A DNA stretch of 64,000 nt from Acinetobacter genomosp. 15BJ (lineage in GTDB: Bacteria; Pseudomonadota; Gammaproteobacteria; Pseudomonadales; Moraxellaceae): contig NZ_KE007347.1 in the NCBI RefSeq assembly GCF_000400715.1, forward strand, positions 1,282,189 through 1,346,188. Reading direction: 5' to 3'. The notes beneath the pieces were generated by a model. It searched no databases and was not told the origin of the DNA. It saw nothing but the letters and a program-made list of their open reading frames with translations. Both the position numbers and the translations under genes were made by a program. This document shows positions 1 through 8,567 of this stretch, piece after piece (position 1 is the stretch's first letter; every line of letters begins with the position of its first letter).

Positions 1-161
1 ATGAATTAGTGCATCATTGCAACTATAAAACCAGAGATGAAGCTAAAGCAGATATTACAAAATACATTGTGTTATTTTATAATCAGCGAAGAATTCAAAA
101 GAGTTTGGATTTTAAAACGCCAAATCAAATAGCAGAGAACTTTTATCGGTTAGCTGCCTAG
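1..161 (+). mobile_element. IS3-family transposase OrfB, C-terminal end (partial IS)
   Basis: The frame starting at base 3 is open from the window edge and encodes about 52 residues ending in TAG at 159-161. It contains YNQRRIQKSLDFKTPNQ and NFYRLAA, the typical extreme C-terminus of the DDE integrase (OrfB) of IS3-family elements. The rest of the element lies outside the window. IS3 ends usually read CA-3', and bases 162-163 are CA, so the right end of the element may lie at about 163. The element runs directly into the 3' end of the T6SS effector gene on the other strand. Confidence 0.8.
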
Positions 162-2883
162 CATATCCCAAGTGAAAGTCTCCTGCTAATTCAGCACATA
201 TCAACGCAGACTTAAATATTGATTCTTTTTTAGGATCAGATACTAATTTAAATGCCGTTTTCTGACACCAATCTTCCATTGCATCATCTAACACCCATGC
301 CTTAAGCGCACTTTCTAGACCTATTAATCCTAATGTTAATAAATTTAATCCTAAAATTACTCGGGCACCCATTAAAAATGCAACTATTGAATTAGTTGTG
401 AGCCTAGTTAAAGCACTTTTAATTAACGCATTTTTTGTGTAATTAACAATAGCACTGGCTAAAACTCCAGCTTGGCCAACTAGCAAAGCTAAGTTTGTAG
501 CCATCCTAAGTAAAATAATTCTTTTAATAATTAAACTATTAGAATCGTTATAGCTAACTTTATCTGAATATAAGCCTGCTACTCCTCCTAAAATACCAAA
601 GCTTCCAGCAGTCAATCTAAATGCTGCTGCAGAGGCCGCTGCACCTGCTACAGTTTTACGGCTCCAACTCTCACCTAACATATCAAATGCAACAGCAGAT
701 ACCGAGAACATCGAACCCACCAATTGTACGGATAGCTCTGGCTTATCTTTAATATCAGATTTCCACGCATCATATTGGAAGTAAAAATTCAGTAGCTCAA
801 AAATACCTACGATAGCAAGTATTCGGTTTTTGGTAATATCAGGTTGTCCTTTAACTGCAAGGGATACCGAGTTTTTAATTTCCACAGCTCTGGTATTACG
901 GTAGGTATACCTCGTACTGGTTTGTGGTAAAGAAGCAATTGCAGCGGCTCTAAATTCTAGGTTATACATCAGCCGCGCCAATGGTACTTGCTGCGCTAGA
1001 CTCCCAGATCTTAAATAAAGTAATTGAGCCGTATGTCGTTGCGCACCTTGAGTCGCCATAACCGTAATTTGACTAATATGTAAGGTTTTTAAGCGGATAT
1101 CACCAAACTCTTTTAGAGCTGTATTCAGCATCAAAGACATCCAGTAGAGCAGTTTTTCTGGCGCCTTAAAGTTTTGTGCCGTAATAAACTTTTTCCCCTC
1201 AATATTGCCTAACCAACTATCAAAGGCAGCATCGGCTGCGGTAAATATACCAAAACCCTGTTTACTATAATCCAGTAAACTTTTTGCTGACATTGTACTT
1301 TCAAAAATCTTGGCATATTCATCCATCAAAATTTTATTGTTAAAACAATATGCTCTCAGGAATAAATTTTTATCTGAAACCTTTTTTTCACATATCCATT
1401 TATTAAGTAAGTCTTTACCCTTCTGTAATAAATTCATGCCATACATTAAATCCATAATGACTGCATGGAAAATAAAACCATTACTTTCTTTCGGTGTTTT
1501 CCCCTGTTTCAATTCTTCACTTTGGTCAAAATAGAATAGACCTTTTAAAAGATTAGAAGAAACCAGCCAGTTATAATGATCATCTACATACCTAGCTGCA
1601 GCAGCATAACTCTCTTCTGATTTTTTATCGACGTCTTTACGAAACTTCTCCAAGCCATTCATATCTAACTGTGCTTGGTATTTTTTCCATGCATTATTAC
1701 CATCTACAGTTGCTTTTTTAACAGCCTCTGCTCTCTGTTTCTCAAGTTCAGCTGCAGCTTTTGCAGGCGCATTTTTTTCGAAATTCTTTAGATTATCGAG
1801 TCCTTTTTTATCGCCCATACGTTCAGCTCTTTGAATCTCCGCTTGCAGATAAGGATCTGTAATTTTCTTCCTTTGCTCTTCATTTGAATCAATAATTTTG
1901 AACTTTGCTTGAATGGAATTTGCAACTAAGTTTTGCTTCATATTATCGATTAAGGTCATGGTCTGAAGCTTATGTTCATTGCTAAAACCATCTTTATCTT
2001 CTTTTAAAAAGCTATCAATTCCTGCAAAACTTAATATATTACGGTCTTCATTTAGCTTAGAGGTGATTCCAATCGGATCATACAGCGCAACACCAATATG
2101 CTCTTTCGGCTTCTCACTAAACTTCTTATTTATTGCCCCCCATCGAGCAGAACCATAGCTTTCCAGTGCCATCGCTATCGTAGTTAATTGAGCACCTGAA
2201 AGACAATGTTGCTGAGTAGCTCCTTTTGCTACATCTATTTTTTGCCAATAGCCTGAAATTGCATACTGATCAGCATTTTTCTCAAACTGCGTTCTCATTT
2301 TTTGACTGAGAGGTGCATGTGCATGCAGTAAATAGACCGTCTGTGCATCATCGTTATTCACTGAAGGAATCGTTATTAAAGATGCATTAGCACTATGCCC
2401 AGCTTTATTACAAGCAAAATCCTGAGCCACAAGGGGTGCTTTACTGCCTATAGGAAATTCCTGATGAAATCCTTTTTTATTGGTAATGTATGCAACCCAC
2501 TCTTTCTTTCCAGACTTTCTTTTGATCAATAAATAAATATACCCCGAGTCAATCATTCGAACCGTATATCTATACTCCTTAAGTGCAACATTAGTAACAT
2601 TTGCACCTAACTGTGCAGGTAATGGCTTCACACCCAAACGCGCCACCGAATACTTAAGCGGTAATATATTGATACCCGTCGGTCGACAAAAGTTAGTACA
2701 TTCTTTTTTGGCGACCTGAGTCACTGGAATTTTATTATTCTGAGTTGTGGATGCAGCAGCTTGTTGGCTAATTTTGCTCGGATTTGGGCTGGCACCTAAA
2801 GTCTGAGTTAGTTTTTTCTGTTGCTGATCAACTGTCCCAAACTTTTTTATGTTATTTGCGAAAGTTGGTTTATCATTAGCCAT
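112..2883 (-). CDS. VasX-like T6SS membrane-active effector, C-terminus altered by an IS
   Basis: The product is a 923-residue protein. Near the N-terminus it has two cysteines (about residues 62 and 66) followed by the motif ILPLKYSV, as in the N-terminal region of VasX / BTH_I2691-type type VI effectors. A charged, Lys/Ala-rich helical middle follows, and the last ~230 residues hold several hydrophobic segments rich in Ala, Gly and Leu, fitting a pore-forming colicin-like domain. It lies third after vgrG and a DUF4123 adaptor, the usual order for VgrG-delivered cargo. I chose the ATG at 2883, one base after the adaptor stop and behind AAGAGGG; a GTG at 2898 is the alternative. About the last 15 codons (112-161) are antisense to the IS3 transposase, so the native C-terminus and probably the immunity gene are missing. 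Pore formation is inferred from the family. Confidence 0.78.
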   Translation of the reverse strand: MANDKPTFANNIKKFGTVDQQQKKLTQTLGASPNPSKISQQAAASTTQNNKIPVTQVAKKECTNFCRPTGINILPLKYSVARLGVKPLPAQLGANVTNVALKEYRYTVRMIDSGYIYLLIKRKSGKKEWVAYITNKKGFHQEFPIGSKAPLVAQDFACNKAGHSANASLITIPSVNNDDAQTVYLLHAHAPLSQKMRTQFEKNADQYAISGYWQKIDVAKGATQQHCLSGAQLTTIAMALESYGSARWGAINKKFSEKPKEHIGVALYDPIGITSKLNEDRNILSFAGIDSFLKEDKDGFSNEHKLQTMTLIDNMKQNLVANSIQAKFKIIDSNEEQRKKITDPYLQAEIQRAERMGDKKGLDNLKNFEKNAPAKAAAELEKQRAEAVKKATVDGNNAWKKYQAQLDMNGLEKFRKDVDKKSEESYAAAARYVDDHYNWLVSSNLLKGLFYFDQSEELKQGKTPKESNGFIFHAVIMDLMYGMNLLQKGKDLLNKWICEKKVSDKNLFLRAYCFNNKILMDEYAKIFESTMSAKSLLDYSKQGFGIFTAADAAFDSWLGNIEGKKFITAQNFKAPEKLLYWMSLMLNTALKEFGDIRLKTLHISQITVMATQGAQRHTAQLLYLRSGSLAQQVPLARLMYNLEFRAAAIASLPQTSTRYTYRNTRAVEIKNSVSLAVKGQPDITKNRILAIVGIFELLNFYFQYDAWKSDIKDKPELSVQLVGSMFSVSAVAFDMLGESWSRKTVAGAAASAAAFRLTAGSFGILGGVAGLYSDKVSYNDSNSLIIKRIILLRMATNLALLVGQAGVLASAIVNYTKNALIKSALTRLTTNSIVAFLMGARVILGLNLLTLGLIGLESALKAWVLDDAMEDWCQKTAFKLVSDPKKESIFKSALICAELAGDFHLGYARQLTDKSSLLFDLAF

Positions 2884-2884
2884 G

Positions 2885-3793
2885 CTAGCCCTCTTCACAT
2901 TCTTGTTTAACTTGTGAATATTGATTTTCTTCTAAATAGTCCATCGCCGTTGTAAATGAGTTTGGTTCCAATCTCTCAACCCAATAATGACTAATTATTG
3001 AAGATACTCGCGAACTTCTCATAAAATCTTTATGCAAAATAACTGAATACATCCCATAAGCAATCAGATCAGTTATATGTAAAATTCCATATTGCGTTAT
3101 TGCTTGATGGAGTGACTCTAATATCTCATCCTGACGAATCGACAACTGCTCGTCATATATAAGAGATTGCTTGATCACTGTATTCGATAGCTCAATTAAA
3201 TCTAGTTTTGCTGACTCGTCATTTGTAAAAGTAAGTGGAAAAAGTGCTCTTTTTTCCTGAGTTTTCACTTCATACAAACCATTAAAAAAAACAAAATGCC
3301 AATCCTCTAAAAATGCTTCAATTCGTTCAATTTTTTTATCAATAATTGCAGGTAAATAAACCAATACACGAGGGTCATACCACCGAAAAATAAATTTATT
3401 CTTTGTATCTTTCGCAATAACAAGCTTTTTAAAAGTTTGAACTGTCTTTTTTAGATCATCTACTTTTCCAAATCCATGAATAAAATAGCCATCCTCATTT
3501 TGATCTAAATTCATAAGTAAGGTTTGAATGATAAAATCTAATGAATGTTCTAAATCTTCTTTTACTTTTATCTTTATAAAGAAAAGAGCTGGATGAATAT
3601 TCTTTTTAGAAGCTGCAATCTCTATTGGCTCTAATTCATAATCTGTTAACTCATCAACAAACTCATCAAAAAAACCACTTAATAAAGTTTCATCACATAA
3701 AAAAGTGACATGACCATTTTGTTCAAACAAATCAGCGATTAATTCACTTAAATTTTCAGAAGCTATCTCTTCTTTTGGCAGTAAAAACTTCAT
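2885..3793 (-). CDS. DUF4123 adaptor/chaperone for T6SS effector loading
   Basis: The product is a 302-residue acidic cytoplasmic protein. The motif FRWYDPRVL at residues 136-144, followed by LPAI and later a FFNGLYEV segment, is characteristic of DUF4123 (Tap/TEC) proteins, which tether a cargo effector to the C-terminal tip of its VgrG. Its ATG lies one base after the vgrG stop, and its own stop is one base before the effector ATG, so the three genes look translationally coupled. No signal peptide or membrane segment is visible. The specific cargo is inferred to be the downstream VasX-like protein. Confidence 0.85.
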   Translation of the reverse strand: MKFLLPKEEIASENLSELIADLFEQNGHVTFLCDETLLSGFFDEFVDELTDYELEPIEIAASKKNIHPALFFIKIKVKEDLEHSLDFIIQTLLMNLDQNEDGYFIHGFGKVDDLKKTVQTFKKLVIAKDTKNKFIFRWYDPRVLVYLPAIIDKKIERIEAFLEDWHFVFFNGLYEVKTQEKRALFPLTFTNDESAKLDLIELSNTVIKQSLIYDEQLSIRQDEILESLHQAITQYGILHITDLIAYGMYSVILHKDFMRSSRVSSIISHYWVERLEPNSFTTAMDYLEENQYSQVKQECEEG

Positions 3794-3794
3794 T

Positions 3795-6395
3795 CTAGTC
3801 TAATATCACTTTTGCTGAGCCATTTTTTGCCGCATCAGCCTGTTTCGCAGAACAATCTGGTAAATCAATTGCAGGGACATTCACCGATGCCCCACCCATA
3901 AATAAATGCTGCCCAGCCTTTACCTCAAACTTGCCACCTGTGGTTGGGAAAATACCTGAGCCATCAAGCTTGATCTGAGAGCCGCCCGCAGTAATCACAA
4001 TCTCTTTCGGACTACTGATCTCAATACGATCTTCAGTCGAAATAATCTGGATGCCTTGTTTTGCTAATAAGTCCATTCCATCAGCCTGTGCCAACATCTC
4101 AAACTTACCCTTTGCCGCAATTTGTTTAATACCATTCTGTGCTGTAAAAAGACTGGCTTTACCACTAACATGGGCGACCAGATTCTTTTGTGTACTCAGA
4201 TTTATGCTATCACCTGCAAACTGGTTAATCTGCCCATCAGCTGATAAATGAATATCTTCATTGGTACTTAGACCAATGCCTGCTGGCGAACTCAATAACA
4301 GCATCGCCTTGTTAAACTTAGCAATATCAGCTTCAATCTCATCAGCAAAAGCTTTTAGCTGATCCAGTGATTCTATTTCATCAGTCTGCTGATTCTTGGC
4401 TACTTCACTTAAGGCTTTGGCATTGCTTTGATTGCCTTCTAGCTGCTGTTTTGCCACTTGGGCATCCAAGTGTTCACCTTGGGCCTGATCCTGTTTATGC
4501 GTTGAAAGCAGTAAGCCATCGCCTGCACGTACTGCACCCCATTGATCAGTGCGTAGTTCAAAACCCTCACCACGATCTTCACTCTCTGCCTTGTCTTTCG
4601 GATGGCTGAGTTTACCGAGATTGAGTTGGCTGGCAGCATGACTGCTTTGCAACTGGGCACTGATCTGACCTGTGGTGTCATCAAAGCGCAGTTGGTTAAA
4701 ACCTCCACCTTGATACTCTTTGGACTTGATTCCTGCCAGTTTCTTGGTATCTGGCAGCTTGCCTGCATTGTCAAACTTGGTCGGGCTGCGATGGGCTTCG
4801 TGAATGCGTCCTACTACAAATGGACGGTCAATATTGCCATCAAAGAAGTCAATCACCACGATTTCATCAATACGGGGCAGGAAACGTGCGCCATAGCCTT
4901 CACCTGCCCAAGGCGTCAGTACATCCACCCACGCTGAATCGGTGTCGTTGTCATTAGCCCCTGCTCCACCATCGTGGCTATGATCGTCATTGCGGGTAAA
5001 CAGGAAACGGACTTTGATCCTTCCCCATTCATCCACATAGATTTCTTCACCGCTTGGCCCAACCACTTTGGCACGTTGTGTTGACGCTGCTGGACGGTGT
5101 TGTAAAGGATGATATTCGGGTACAGTTTTAATGCTGCGGCGTTGCAACGTCAGTTGATTGGCTTGGCGTTCGTCACTCTCTTTTATTTGCCAGTTACTTT
5201 GCGCTAATAGCTGATGAATCTGTTGCTGTAAGTCTTTGGGTAAATTGTTTTGGTTATAGAAGTTTTTACCTGTGATCAGGAATTCTTTGTCTGCGCCATC
5301 ATGTTGATCAATTTCAGGGTGTTCAGCCAATTCAAACCAGTAACCCACTTGGGTATCGCGGACTGTGGTATGGGCTGTAAATTGTTTGGATTGTAAGTCG
5401 TAATATTGACCCAGATTTTGATTCAGCTTTTCAATCTGAGCATTGCCCGATGCGGTTGCACCATCTTCCCCATTTAAGTCTTGCATCCATGCGGGTGAAA
5501 AATGCCATGCTTGTTCTAGACCAAGACTAGCATTGTCATGTTGTTCGCTGTGCTTATGTGTGCTCTGTACACTGCCTGCACCATCTTCTTGTTCCAGTGC
5601 ATCGGCTTGCCAGCGTTGTACATGTACGCTGCTCGGTTGTAGAGAGCGTTGCCCAACCAGACTAGTCATGCTGTCGTATTGTTCTGTGGCACTACTACGG
5701 TGATAACGGATCTGTCGACGATCGAGTGCTTGGTACTGACTATTGTCGTCAATCAAACGGAGTTTTTGCGGCTGAATCGCGGCACTGCTTTGAGGAACCG
5801 TTCGTTCAGCTTCGTCGATGAGCCAGTTGATGCCTTCGCTACGCATGAGACGGGTTAGGAAATCATAGTCATTTTCATTATTTTGCATAATGAATGGACG
5901 GACATCATAGTCTTGACTGAGTCCGCTTAAATCAAGCATTAAGCTGGATGCAAATAAGGGGCTTTTTTGTTGCCATTCCTTGAAAACGATTTCCACCACA
6001 TCACGCACGCTCTTGTTCATAAACAGGCGGCTGTTACGGCGTTGTTTCCACAATGCAGTTGGATCTTCTAAAGTCAGCTTATATACGGTCAAGCTACCGT
6101 CTGATTGTCCTTGTAAAGCTTGAGTAATAATCCCTGTGACGCGGGTCAATTGACCTTGATCTGTCACCGTATCAATTGCCGCTTGGCTGCCAATAAATTG
6201 TTTGAGTGGAATGGTGGCATTGGTCGACAGGCAGATCAGTTCTGCCTTAAATCCGTCATTCAGTTGATGCTGACCATCAATACGTTGTAGAAAGACTTGA
6301 GTATTTAAATTTTGATTGGAAAATTGAATATGTACTGCACGTTTTTGTGCAGTAAGGCCGAGACTCTCTAAAGCTTGAAATATATTAGCCAACAT
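3795..6395 (-). CDS. vgrG: VgrG spike protein of the type VI secretion system
   Basis: The product is an 866-residue VgrG. The N-terminal part carries the gp27/gp5-like core (FLQRIDGQHQLNDGF, then VRPFIMQNNENDYDFLTRLMRSEG, split here around residue 170-190) and the middle has the OB-fold region with DEWGRIKVRF and GYGARFLPRIDEIVVIDF. The C-terminal ~200 residues contain a DUF2345-type repeat-rich beta segment (GIGLSTNEDIHLSADG, IEISSPKEIVITAGG). VgrG trimers form the puncturing tip of the T6SS tube. No enzymatic extension is visible, so it is probably a carrier for the effector two genes downstream. It is an isolated vgrG module; no tss genes are present in the window. The ribosome site is weak (AAAAAG). 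Confidence 0.92.
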   Translation of the reverse strand: MLANIFQALESLGLTAQKRAVHIQFSNQNLNTQVFLQRIDGQHQLNDGFKAELICLSTNATIPLKQFIGSQAAIDTVTDQGQLTRVTGIITQALQGQSDGSLTVYKLTLEDPTALWKQRRNSRLFMNKSVRDVVEIVFKEWQQKSPLFASSLMLDLSGLSQDYDVRPFIMQNNENDYDFLTRLMRSEGINWLIDEAERTVPQSSAAIQPQKLRLIDDNSQYQALDRRQIRYHRSSATEQYDSMTSLVGQRSLQPSSVHVQRWQADALEQEDGAGSVQSTHKHSEQHDNASLGLEQAWHFSPAWMQDLNGEDGATASGNAQIEKLNQNLGQYYDLQSKQFTAHTTVRDTQVGYWFELAEHPEIDQHDGADKEFLITGKNFYNQNNLPKDLQQQIHQLLAQSNWQIKESDERQANQLTLQRRSIKTVPEYHPLQHRPAASTQRAKVVGPSGEEIYVDEWGRIKVRFLFTRNDDHSHDGGAGANDNDTDSAWVDVLTPWAGEGYGARFLPRIDEIVVIDFFDGNIDRPFVVGRIHEAHRSPTKFDNAGKLPDTKKLAGIKSKEYQGGGFNQLRFDDTTGQISAQLQSSHAASQLNLGKLSHPKDKAESEDRGEGFELRTDQWGAVRAGDGLLLSTHKQDQAQGEHLDAQVAKQQLEGNQSNAKALSEVAKNQQTDEIESLDQLKAFADEIEADIAKFNKAMLLLSSPAGIGLSTNEDIHLSADGQINQFAGDSINLSTQKNLVAHVSGKASLFTAQNGIKQIAAKGKFEMLAQADGMDLLAKQGIQIISTEDRIEISSPKEIVITAGGSQIKLDGSGIFPTTGGKFEVKAGQHLFMGGASVNVPAIDLPDCSAKQADAAKNGSAKVILD

Positions 6396-6430
6396 CTTTT
6401 TATATAGAATTAAATCAAATTTTAGTCATG

Positions 6431-6466
6431 GTATACAAAACAGACCGATTTGTCTATTTTGTACAC
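6431..6466. promoter_or_regulatory. 36-bp imperfect inverted repeat between vgrG and the DUF2520 gene
   Basis: The arms GTATACAAAACAGAC (6431-6445) and GTCTATTTTGTACAC (6452-6466) match at 13 of 15 positions around a 6-base centre. It sits just downstream of the DUF2520 gene and upstream of vgrG, both read on the minus strand. There is no clear T-run after it, so it could be an operator for vgrG or a weak terminator. Confidence 0.5.
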
Positions 6467-6482
6467 TTATTGTTAAACCAAT

Positions 6483-7256
6483 TTAATGATGTCGTTTTAA
6501 AATAGATTCACTGATAAGACGATATATATTCTGTAAGTCTGATCGATGAGAATCTGCTAATAACTGGCTATGCATGCTTAATATATTTTGATCACCCCGC
6601 ATTGCGGGACCTGTCTGCATATCCTTGGGATCATTGGCTGTGGCTTTATTTGCGGTCTCTAAAATCAGTGGGTAGAGCAAACTAAAATCAACCTGCTCAG
6701 CATCGGCCACTTGTTTGGCCATGTCATAACAATAATTACTGAAATTGCAAGCAAATACAGCTGCCAAATGTAAAGCCAGCCGTTGCCTAGAGCTATATTG
6801 ATAAACACGTTGGCTTAAACTGTTTGCTAAATCAGTTAATAATGTTAAATCCTCCTGTTGAGCCGCTTCAACAAACAAAGGCGTATCCACCCAATTTACA
6901 TCTCTTTCTAAACTAAAAGTCTGCAAGGGATAAAAAACACCCGCGCGTGGATGTCTCTGCTCCAGTAAAGATAAAGCCGTGCTCCCCGAAGTATGTACAA
7001 TCAAATTTTCAGTGAGGTATGGCGCAATCGAATCAATCACGCTGTGAATCGCCTGATCACTGACTGCAATAATCACTAAATCGGTTTGAGCATCCAGCTG
7101 TTGCACATCATCAATTGCTTGGGCATTGACCTGGTCTGCAAGGGTCTGAGCATGTTGTAGATTCCGACTAAAGATTTGTACAATCTGATGCTGCAATTGC
7201 AATGCTTTAGCCAAATGGGTTGCAACACGACCTGCTCCAATCAATGTAATTCGCAT
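6483..7256 (-). CDS. Rossmann-like / DUF2520 domain protein (predicted NAD(P)-binding oxidoreductase)
   Basis: The product is a 257-residue protein. The N-terminus MRITLIGAGRVATHLAKAL is a GxGxxA dinucleotide-binding fold. VFYPLQTFS at about residue 110 and the C-terminal helical part with HLAAVFACNFSNYCYDMA are typical of the Rossmann-like plus DUF2520 family, which is related in fold to prephenate dehydrogenase and F420-dependent NADP reductases. The substrate is not known. It precedes the T6SS module on the same strand but appears unrelated to it. The start ATG at 7256 opens directly into the beta-alpha-beta motif. Confidence 0.82.
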   Translation of the reverse strand: MRITLIGAGRVATHLAKALQLQHQIVQIFSRNLQHAQTLADQVNAQAIDDVQQLDAQTDLVIIAVSDQAIHSVIDSIAPYLTENLIVHTSGSTALSLLEQRHPRAGVFYPLQTFSLERDVNWVDTPLFVEAAQQEDLTLLTDLANSLSQRVYQYSSRQRLALHLAAVFACNFSNYCYDMAKQVADAEQVDFSLLYPLILETANKATANDPKDMQTGPAMRGDQNILSMHSQLLADSHRSDLQNIYRLISESILKRHH

Positions 7257-7302
7257 AATATTTATCTTAAAACCATAGCTGTGCTAAGCATGCCAATAAA
7301 AA

Positions 7303-7324
7303 AAGGACGAATCAATTCGTCCTT
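7303..7324 (-). terminator. Rho-independent terminator of the LprI-like gene
   Basis: The stem AAGGACGAA / TTCGTCCTT with a 4-base loop lies 16 bases past the stop at 7340. Read on the minus strand it is followed by a run of T (complement of AATAAAAAA). Confidence 0.8.
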
Positions 7325-7339
7325 CTTGTTGTTGCTTAC

Positions 7340-8386
7340 TTAATTGACATTATTGAGATAGACAATGCGCTCAATGGTCCGTTGGGTGAAACACTTGGTG
7401 TACTGCATATCTTGATCTTGTTGACGCATCGCATCATTCCAATACCGTGATTGCTTTTGATAGGTTTCCAAATCTTTTTCTGGAATATCAGATACATGCT
7501 TTTGAGCAAGCACCTTACAATCAACATCACGTTTTTCAAACCAATCAGACTGGTCTTGCTGCAACTGTGCTTTTTGCTCTGGACTAAACTTGTCCCAAGT
7601 TTGATTTAAGCGCTCAACCTGCTGTGCTTTTTCAGCATCCAACTCTTTTTTGCGAATATCCATTGCTTTTTGAGCCAAGCCCATTTGAGCCGATTCTTCT
7701 GCATCATATTGCTGCTGAGCTTGTTCATTGCTTTGTTCAATCAAGCGGTTTTCTTTTAAATAAGCCACATATTGCACGGCTTTGGTCGCCATAAAGACCA
7801 CACCATCAATCACTGCATTTTGATCAGGAATATTAAAGACTAAACCATCTTTATCAGTCTTGGTAATGTCATAGAAAAAACTACCCTTGAGTTGATCATT
7901 TTCTAAGGTCAATGAATATTCATTATCCGCAAAATAATCAGCTAAAGTACTCGCGCTGTAATCACCCTCACACTCTTCACAATTCTTTTGCTGCTCTGCA
8001 TAAGCATTTTCTGCGCGCTTTTGTAAGCCTTTTGGAAATTGAACGATTAACTGACTTTCACAGCTCAATTGTGTTTTTGAAGCCTGCTCACCTTCTGCTG
8101 TATCCAAGGTGCGCACATTTTTAATTTCGAATTTCAGGCCTTTGTTGATTTTATCCAGAACATCATAGTCTGCCTGATACTGACTTTCTCTTAGGCTACG
8201 TTCGATTTGTTTTAAATAGTCTTTTTTCAATGCCGCTTGAATATTATTCAAGTTATCTTGATTGGTACAACTCCACTCAGCAACTGCAGCATTGGTATTC
8301 TCAGCTTTATCTTTTGGTTTGAACTTATCACAACCAGTTAATAATACTGCTGCGGTTAATGCTGTGAATATAAAAAACTTATTCAT
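7340..8386 (-). CDS. Lipoprotein with LprI-like (DUF1311) C-terminal region
   Basis: The product is a 348-residue lipoprotein. The signal peptide MNKFFIFTALTAAVLLTGC ends in a lipobox (LTGC), so Cys19 should be lipidated. The C-terminal ~100 residues (FSPEQKAQLQQDQSDW, then KRDVDC and a late Cys in TKCFTQRT) have the pattern of LprI/DUF1311 domains, some of which inhibit lysozyme. The central part (residues ~50-220) is charged and helical with a CEECEG motif. An envelope role is likely; the lysozyme-inhibitor function is only a family-based guess. It is followed by its own terminator and looks monocistronic. Confidence 0.75.
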   Translation of the reverse strand: MNKFFIFTALTAAVLLTGCDKFKPKDKAENTNAAVAEWSCTNQDNLNNIQAALKKDYLKQIERSLRESQYQADYDVLDKINKGLKFEIKNVRTLDTAEGEQASKTQLSCESQLIVQFPKGLQKRAENAYAEQQKNCEECEGDYSASTLADYFADNEYSLTLENDQLKGSFFYDITKTDKDGLVFNIPDQNAVIDGVVFMATKAVQYVAYLKENRLIEQSNEQAQQQYDAEESAQMGLAQKAMDIRKKELDAEKAQQVERLNQTWDKFSPEQKAQLQQDQSDWFEKRDVDCKVLAQKHVSDIPEKDLETYQKQSRYWNDAMRQQDQDMQYTKCFTQRTIERIVYLNNVN

Positions 8387-8517
8387 ATTAGTGCTCTATT
8401 ATCTTGTTTTTCGAGCGTATTCTACTCAATTTAAATCTATACTTTCGAGTCTTTTATTTGATTTTATTTAGGCGTTTGCATTTAAAATCATATTCACTCA
8501 AATAAACAATTAAAATA

Positions 8518-8546
8518 AAAGGAGTTATTTTCTCAATAACTCCTTT
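8518..8546 (-). terminator. Rho-independent terminator of the OmpA-domain gene
   Basis: The stem AAAGGAGTTATT / AATAACTCCTTT (12 bp) has the loop TTCTC and lies 21 bases after the stop at 8568. On the minus strand it is followed by TTTTATTTTAATTG. Confidence 0.85.
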
Positions 8547-8567
8547 AAAACTTCAACAAACCACCAA

